Shown here: one piece after another, positions 4,561 through 5,411 of the stretch
How the letters are laid out: the number at the start of each line of letters is the position of its first letter
How positions within the stretch are numbered: the stretch's first letter is position 1
Assembly: GCA_003556835.1 (NCBI GenBank)
Contig: PWQG01000266.1
Coordinates: 1 to 5,411, forward strand
DNA from: Gammaproteobacteria bacterium
GTDB lineage: Bacteria; Pseudomonadota; Gammaproteobacteria; Pseudomonadales; Pseudohongiellaceae
Length of the DNA: 5,411 nt
Direction of reading: 5' to 3'
Made by a program: the position numbers and the translations under genes
The notes under the pieces: model-generated
Databases searched by the model: none
Seen by the model: only the letters and a program-made list of their open reading frames with translations
Told to the model about the DNA's origin: nothing

Positions 4561-5411
4561 ATGAGCTGTACGAAATACGCACGTTTCCAGTCTACCGTAT
4601 CCGCCGGTCTGTTGTACGCGGCCATGCTCCTGTGGGGCGTGCCGGCCCAGGCCGGTAAAGTGGCCGACTTCCACGCGGACCTGCATGATGCGCGCTGGCA
4701 GGTGTATGGCTCCGTGTTCGAATGCCGCATGGTACAGCAGATACCCGGACTCGGCGAGGCGGTATTCTACCACGAGGCCGGTGAAGCGTTGAGCTTCCAT
4801 CTACAGGCGGCGGACAGTCCCATGCAGCAGGGGCGTGCCCTGCTGACCTCCCTGCCGCCTGCCTGGCGCAATGAACTGGGAATCCGGGACCTGGGTTATG
4901 TGGACATCGATCGTTCCGCGCGCCCCCTGATGTTGGACGAGTCCCGCAGTCGCCTGCTGCTGGCCGAACTGGATCGCGGTATGATGCCGACGGTGATCCG
5001 CCGTGCCTGGTATGCCGATGATGAATCCATCCGGGTGGGCTTGTCGCCGGTCAACTTTACGCCCGTGAAAAACCAGTATCACGCCTGTGTGGGCAAGTTG
5101 TTGCCAGTCAATTTTTCCCAGGTAGAACGCTCGACGGTGTTCTGGCAGCCCAATCAGCAGGAGCTGAATGCCAGCCAGAGAGCCCAGCTTGATGACATTG
5201 CCCGTTATGCCCTTGCTGACCCTGGCGTCTACAGTTTCGAGATCAACGGTTTCACAGACAGTGCCGGCACACCCCGACAGAATCTTGAGTTGTCACGCGC
5301 GCGGGCCTTTGCCGTGCATGAGTACCTGGTATCGAAGGGTGTGGCGGAAAGCATGCTGGCCACCCGCTATTTTGGTTCTGTCGCCGAGTACCGGATCATT
5401 CGTGATGAGCG
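4561..5411 (+). CDS. motY: Flagellar motor protein MotY (OmpA family), C-terminus cut by window edge
   Basis: MotY is a periplasmic T-ring protein that holds stator units around the flagellar motor and binds peptidoglycan. The visible 283 residues start with a signal peptide: basic n-region (K5, R8), hydrophobic SAGLLYAAMLLWGV and a likely cut after AQA at 29-31. An N-terminal MotY-type domain follows (about 35-180, including WQVYGSVFECRM), with cysteines at about 56 and 182. The C-terminal OmpA/MotB peptidoglycan-binding domain shows GFTDSAGTPRQNLELSRARA and VHEYLVSKGV. About 30-40 residues are probably missing at the right edge. In-frame ATGs at 4516, 4525 and 4528 are rejected because the sigma-28 transcript would begin only a few bases before them; 4561 follows GGGAAAG and gives a normal signal peptide. 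A generic OmpA-family protein is the alternative, but the sigma-28 promoter and the pyrC neighbour favour MotY. Confidence 0.9.
   Translation, partial: MSCTKYARFQSTVSAGLLYAAMLLWGVPAQAGKVADFHADLHDARWQVYGSVFECRMVQQIPGLGEAVFYHEAGEALSFHLQAADSPMQQGRALLTSLPPAWRNELGIRDLGYVDIDRSARPLMLDESRSRLLLAELDRGMMPTVIRRAWYADDESIRVGLSPVNFTPVKNQYHACVGKLLPVNFSQVERSTVFWQPNQQELNASQRAQLDDIARYALADPGVYSFEINGFTDSAGTPRQNLELSRARAFAVHEYLVSKGVAESMLATRYFGSVAEYRIIRDE

Noticed and set aside
4426..5082. Minus-strand open frames opposite motY
   Set aside because: They oppose a continuous motY frame with signal peptide and OmpA domain and show no features of their own.

Overview
This is chromosomal DNA from a gammaproteobacterium, most like the Pseudomonadales/Oceanospirillales group. 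The clues are a class Ia ribonucleotide reductase large subunit with two N-terminal ATP-cones (the Pseudomonas aeruginosa type), a Pseudomonas-like ArgF, and the order motY-pyrC-rnt-grxD-argF, which from memory resembles a P. aeruginosa neighbourhood. The DNA is GC-rich, except for an AT-rich promoter region at about 1050-1200. I saw no mobile element, CRISPR array, tRNA or rRNA gene. A motile, flagellated organism is implied by motY and its sigma-28 promoter.

Layout. Positions 1-939 (minus) hold the first 313 codons of nrdA, which runs off the left edge. Positions 940-1294 are a long control region for nrdA: two pairs of NrdR-box-like sites, a perfect DnaA box plus two tandem DnaA-like boxes, a candidate sigma-70 promoter, a CRP/Vfr-like dyad, and a leader with inverted repeats and a U tract. 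Positions 1295-2197 (minus) are argF. Positions 2198-2406 are the divergent argF/grxD control region, with a terminator-like hairpin inside the probable argF leader. Positions 2407-2739 (plus) are grxD, which converges on rnt with a 15-base gap. Positions 2755-3399 (minus) are rnt, and 3392-4444 (minus) pyrC; they overlap by 8 bases and form an operon pyrC-rnt. Positions 4445-4560 are a divergent region with an excellent sigma-28 (FliA) promoter firing rightward. Positions 4561-5411 (plus) are motY, cut by the right edge.

How they work together. Most genes are core housekeeping. NrdA makes deoxynucleotides, PyrC makes a pyrimidine precursor, and ArgF makes citrulline from carbamoyl phosphate, which is also a pyrimidine precursor. 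RNase T matures stable RNAs and GrxD handles iron-sulfur clusters. MotY belongs to the flagellar motor. None of the genes is new; the most interesting content is regulatory: the density and spacing of NrdR and DnaA sites before nrdA, the dyad at 1207-1230, the possible attenuator of argF, and the sigma-28 promoter that also fixes the motY start.
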